From contig DUKP01000222.1 of NCBI GenBank assembly GCA_013329295.1, forward strand, positions 1-7,111: 7,111 bases of DNA, written 5' to 3'. The position numbers were made by a program, and so were the translations under genes. Positions 1 through 6,000 of this stretch are shown in pieces. Each line of letters starts with the position of its first letter. Position 1 is the stretch's first letter. The stretch comes from Candidatus Poseidoniaceae archaeon (GTDB taxonomy: Archaea > Thermoplasmatota > Poseidoniia > Poseidoniales > Poseidoniaceae). The notes beneath the pieces are model-generated. The model was given only the letters and a program-made list of their open reading frames with translations. It searched no databases and was not told the DNA's origin.

Positions 1-23
1 AGAGGTCAAACAATTCTAAAGGT

Positions 24-29
24 TCACTA
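24..29 (-). other. Double in-frame stop (TAG TGA) ending the giant gene
   Basis: The giant gene's TAG is followed directly by an in-frame TGA. The remaining 23 bases to the window edge show no terminator hairpin or other feature. Confidence 0.85.
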
Positions 30-3000
30 TCGTTGTTGCTGAACATATTGCGCTGCATATTGTTGGGCATATGCTGCTGCAGTTTGAGCATCATAACCTT
101 GAGCAATAAACTGTTGATAGTATTGCTGATATGCCGCTTCCATCGCAGGATTTGTTGCAGGTGCTGCCGCTTGCGCACCGCCTGCTGCACCACTGCCTAA
201 GCCTGCTTGAGCAGCATACTGTTGAGCATAAGTCCGTGCTGTAGCCTCTGGATATCCTTGAGCGATTAGTTGTTGCACATATTGCTCGACTGGATCTTGT
301 TGTATAGCACCTGCTAGATTGAAGTCCTTGTAATCTCCGTCCATACCTTCAGAACCACTCTTTCTCAAGAATAGTAAAGTTAGAATTACAATTATTATTA
401 GAGCTAATGCACCAATACCGATAAACATGATGTTGGTACTTGATTGTGCACCATCTCCACCTTCATCGATATTAGGAGCAATCCATTCTCCATCAACTAA
501 GGAATAATCTCCCTCCCACTCACATTCACCAGAAACGAAAACCCAGCGGCCTGTTGGATCATTTAATTCAACTTCAGCAGGCACATCAACTCCACGACAT
601 ATTGGCAATGTTAGAGTAATCGTATTTGGGCTGTATAATTGTACATAATTGGGGTCGAGTGGACTCAATTGTTGCTCAACTACCCATCGCTTCTCATCTC
701 TTGCTGGATCAAATTCATAGACACGGATATAAATCACAACATCTTTTGATACGTTTGAGTGGAAACTGTCAATGTTCAAACTTAACTCAAATGAATCTCC
801 AGTCCCTATTCCATTGATTGGAGTTACTGCTAGTTCTCCACTACCCTTTGCTCTTTCTCTGGTTACGGCATCTGGTTCATCGAACAATGACTCGTTGGTA
901 GTAATTTCAATAACTGTATCCTTCTCATCTGAGCCAGAAACAACAAATCCTGATAGATTGAAATACGAATCTGTATAACCTACTCTATCGCCCCAATTTG
1001 TATAATCAATTTGTGGTGGTTCGTCTCCGAAACCTTGTGGCTTAACATCGAAACAGAATTCCATATCATCATCCCACTTTCCTGACTTATCATAGACTGT
1101 TAACTTGACCTTTATTGGCTGTATTGGTGCCTCTGTCTGTGGGTTAAAGGTTAGGTTTCTACCGGCATAGGATTCGCCATTTTCATCAACACCATTTCCT
1201 CCAAAGGTATATGTCCAAATGCCTTGACTTGCCTCATATTTGATTTCTGTGTTAGCATTAAGACTGATTGGGTCATCCCAAGGCTTATCAAACGTTACTT
1301 CCCATTCATAACGCTCGATTCCGGAACCTTCCAATGCATCAGGATCACTTGAATTACTGGCATTGAATTCAATAGGAATTTGTCCAAATTCATCAAGTAT
1401 GATTTCATATTTCGGATAATTATCTTGAATAGAACATGTGCCTACAAGTTTGATGTTGTCAGCATAAGAATCCTTGATTACCACAAATGCATCAGCATTT
1501 GGCGGTTCCGCGTCAGCATTAGCATCATTGGTTTCTAAGGTAATTTGCAACTTTCTCGAATGACCATTGTCATCATGTAACCACAAAGTGACTGTCCACT
1601 GTTCCTCTTGCTTACATAGGTCTTGAGTACCTATTGATTTACAGAAAGTCATAGTCGGTGTGGTTGATGTTTCAAATAACGGTGACACATAGTGATCAAC
1701 TTGATCAGGACCCAAAGTTGACAAATCCCAAGATGTAGGACCTGAAATTAACCAATCGGTTATCAAATCAACCTGTGCATCGGATTGGTAGCTAAAGGTA
1801 ATCTCAGCGTTGCTCTTCATGTAATATGTCGCATATCCTGCACCAAGTGCAGGAGCAGGAACATCTCCATTGATGAGAATATCGGTTCCATCACGCATTT
1901 CTCCAAATGGATTTGGATAATCATCTACTTGATATTCGAGCATATTCTTTCGTAGAGCAAATTCTTCACTATTAGCATCCCCTGAATTGTTTTCAACATT
2001 CATGGTTGAAATAATCATTCCACCAGATCCATAACTACAAATTCCAAGTAATACATCATCAGTATCGGTTCCATCATGGATAATTGATTGGAATTTAGCA
2101 ACATTCTGGTTACCCGAGCAAATCTTTGGTACATCTCCTGTTGCTTCGCTACCTATGTCTAGAGCAGATGACGCAACTGGAGTGTATGCATCAAAAGCGC
2201 TTACATTGATATTTTTCAGTATTGGGTGGAATGGATCGTAAACCTCAATATCAGCATAGTTGATTTCAGCACCATTGGTCTTGTCTGTAATCTCTAAGCC
2301 AAGTGGAAGACGTGGTTCAAGACTTGTACCCAAACCGTAAGTCTGTGTGCCGTGAGGCGCAAGGTGCGCCTGGATAGTACCTCCACTACTCATGAAATTG
2401 ACCAATACTTGCTTTCTGTTCACATTGTTTACAGTTTCAGATAAAGTCTTGTAATATGCGCCACCATCATCTTTAGCAGTATTGAAATCCTGCCATGGCA
2501 GAATTATCTTATCGTAATTAGTGAACCAGTTTGTCTTGAAATAAGTATTCCAATCATTCATAGTAAATTGAGTATATGATTTACCCATTATTGCCAAGTC
2601 TTCGATTATTGCTGAAGTACCAGATGTCTTGTCTGATAGAATTGCAATATCGACTTCATCTGCAAAGGTTGCAAAGAAGGTTCTCACATCACCAGAAGGT
2701 GTACCATCATCTAATTCTGCATGGTAACTAATGTTGTAGGTATGTCCATCTTGATAACCGGCCCAAGGTGTGAACGATAAGTCAACTCTTTGACCGCTTA
2801 CCAATGATTGAGCTGGCCCAGCATTAGATGTGTGAGCAAGGGAATTAGTTGTCTGATCAAAGATATTCATGTAGAAGATATAATCTCCTTCAAGTACACC
2901 ATTGGTTGCCGAAATGTCCCAATTGTGGGTAAGAGAACTATCGATTGGTAAAACACAATTAAGCCTAACTTCCTCAAGACAGGCTAATTTGTTAGGTTGG

Positions 3001-6000
3001 CTAAGCTTGATATCAACGGACTCAACATCGAAAATTACTCGCTTAATGTTGTTAGCTGTTGATAGTTCTTCAGCACCATACCAGTTTGTCCCTAAAGTAG
3101 TATTGTCGAAGATAGTTTCAACCTCAATCATGTAGGTCTTGCCGTCTTCGCCAGAAAGGAAATCGTGTTCGGCAATTAGATCTGTTGAAACATCTTCTGC
3201 ATCAACAGAGGTTCTGCTAATCGTATATTTTGCCTCTTCTACGAAAGTGAATTCCTTTAGCGTGATGTTATTTATTCCAACACCTCTAAATCCATCATTA
3301 ATTCCGTTTCTACCATCATCATCTGAAAAGAAATCAAAGAATAATTCCACCTCAGAATCTTCTAAACTCATACATTCTTCATCCCAGTCTGCAGAATCTG
3401 CAGATGAAGTGTTCAAAACATACAAGTGAGTCAAGTCAAGGTTTGTTGTCTTAACTAATCCATCTGAATTAAAGAAAACGTTCCATGGTTGTCCTAATCC
3501 ATCAGTAGTTCTTGGATCGCCAATGTATTCAATCTCATCGAAGTCAAATGGGTTTGTTTCATTTACAATACCGTTACCATCTTCATCTATCTGACAGGTT
3601 CCATCTTCATTGTAATCATTCCATTGACCGTAGATAATCGCTGAAAAATCTCTAGTATCTTTCTTAAAGTCAGCAGTTAAAGCCATGTAATCACTTGGCT
3701 CAATATTACCTTGGGAATCAACTTCATAGAATGTATCGGCAAAATACTCAAAGGATAGCGAAACGAAGTCGCCTGACAATGAGGTTAAATCGATATCAAT
3801 AATCGAAATTGTTTCATTTTGCCATGCATCACCATAGCCAAGAGTCCCAGTTTGTGATAAGCACGGGTGCCCAAACCAGTACGCTTCATTATTGAATGTT
3901 AAATCAGAAGGACACAATATGGTATCATTGTAAAGTGCGCCCTTAGGATTATTGCTTTCAGTATATCTTGTTCCGTCGGTCGAATTGTCAAAGGTAATGA
4001 TACAATCTGTAGAAGGGTCGCCACACTTAATTCTTGAAGGGTCTGCCGTGAAAACGGTCGCTGAAACATCAAAATCAACAAATGTGTTGCCCCAATTATT
4101 GGTCGTTGCTGTAATTGGATAGGTTCCTTGAGCATACAAACCACCTGGTGAGAAATTTTCAATCCTCTCAAGAGCTGGATCAAATAAATTGAAAGGCGTC
4201 ACATAACCAACAATTTCGTCGTTGAGAGATTGCTCGTCCCAAGCGTTATTAGATAACGTAGCTGAAATTCTATATGTTGTATCATTGACAAAATTCGCCT
4301 GCAATGTAGCAACATATTCCTGACCAGGTCCAAGATTATTCAGGTTAATCTGAGTTTGTTGGTTTTGCACATTCGGGAAGAAAGCAGTGTTTTGCTTGGT
4401 AATTGTTAGATTGTCGACACCAAATCCATCATTACCAGTCCACCTTGACTCATTTGCATCAGCAACTGAACCTTCAAAACCAGTCCTAAATCTAAATCTC
4501 AAATCGATGGTCTCTCCTGCCCAAGGACTCAAATCAAAAGTACCAAGCCCCTCATCGGTGAAGTTATTCCATGCGTAAAATGTGTTGAAAGAATAAATTC
4601 CGTAGTAATACAAACCTTCTGCATACCCTCCGATAACATTCTCTTTGTAGGCTCTATCAAGGTCAAACCCACCCCAAATCGATTGACCGGAGTAGCAAGC
4701 ACCAGAGATATATGCGGACACTGGACAATTGATTATCGACCATCCAGTCTCTTCACTACCAACCTCAATCATTGCAAGGTCATCCCAAACATCTCCAACA
4801 ACGAATCCATTGGTATCAGCACTACCGAGTGCACCGAATCCTAAGTCACGGAATAACTCTACACTCATGAAAGCACGATCTGAACCTGTTAAGTCTACAT
4901 CGCGTAGAACCATTGCTTCATCCCAGTTTTTACCATAACCTGTCCATTCCCCACCAGTGCTATTTGTTACAGTTTCACCTGCCCACATAAAATGAGTTGG
5001 GTTAAGATAATTTGCAGAATAATCTGCCTGAGATTCATCTGGATCTGTTCCTGAACCGGATGATGGTGTAGTTTGCTCTTGCCAATGGTGAGTACCTGCT
5101 TCGACATAATCAATGAATTCCCAAGTACACCCAGAACCACATACTCCAAGGTCTTCTGGACTATCCCAATCATTGGCATATACAGTTTGGTTTGTCGAAT
5201 TTACTTCGTCAACAATCTTTAGTTCTACATCTAATGTCGCGCTTTGACCGTTGAGAACATCCATGCCTGTGTTAGTAATTGTCACATTCAATTCCCTTGA
5301 ACCTTCACCAACTGCTCCTACATAACGGTCAACTGGAGAAATTTCAATTCCAGAAACTGATAAATCTTGATTATCCATTTCAATTACTGTAATTGTATCA
5401 TATTGACCATCCCAGCCGAAGTTGTCTCTCCAACCTCCGAATCGCCAGTTCTTGTGCGCCACAACAATGTCGGGTGCGGAGTTGCTACCTCCAGCAAGTT
5501 GCCCTACTTCTGCGGTGTGTGGCCTACGTCCTGCTGCGTAAGATAGCGGGCTCAAGTGGCCACCATTGCCATCTGAAAGAGTAACTTGAATCGAAGTAGG
5601 ATAATTTAGGAAGAAATTAGAAGATGTTCCACCAGCAGAGTCGGTAGAATTCTGCTGATAAGCAATAGTTGGGTTGATAAAGTCTGGTTCGAGGTCTCCA
5701 TTCAAATCTGCAATTGTAATAGTCCAAGAGATATAAGGTCCGAAATATGCAGTCTGTGGAGTTGACCAACTTCCTGACGTGCTTGAGGTCACATAAGTTA
5801 CATTGACTATGTTCTCATCATTTAATGCTAATACATCAGCAACACCATCACCGTCAATATCGGCAACATCAAGATCTTGAGATGTAGGCGTATCCATATT
5901 AATTACGTGCTCTGAAGTACTTGTTGGAGTTGTACTAAACGTATATGTTAACGGGAAGGAGTTTGTTTGACAGTTGAATTCAACGATTGAAACGTTGTCA

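Noticed and set aside
48..284. UBA/CUE ubiquitin-binding domains in the tail
   Set aside because: The GY turn is reminiscent of the MGF loop, but each repeat is about 26 residues with two helices, too short for the three-helix UBA fold.
366..500. PGF-CTERM/archaeosortase or LPXTG sorting signal
   Set aside because: No PGF or LPxTG motif precedes the membrane helix, and a tail of 112 residues follows it.
3139..3429. Plus-strand open frame of 96 codons
   Set aside because: It lies wholly opposite the well-supported giant coding frame, its product is Ser-rich and shows no domain, and such antisense frames are expected by chance here.
3552..3587. Dockerin module for cellulosome-like assembly
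   Set aside because: Only one canonical loop plus one imperfect overlapping loop is present, without the paired loop-helix repeats, and it sits inside a jelly-roll domain.
3899..4183. Second minus-strand open frame of 94 codons in another phase
   Set aside because: It is fully inside the giant gene, with a composition typical of a shifted frame and no recognisable features.
4395..5126. Immune-inhibitor-A/M6-type metalloprotease
   Set aside because: The jelly-roll resembles accessory domains of those proteases, but no HExxH zinc motif exists anywhere in the protein.
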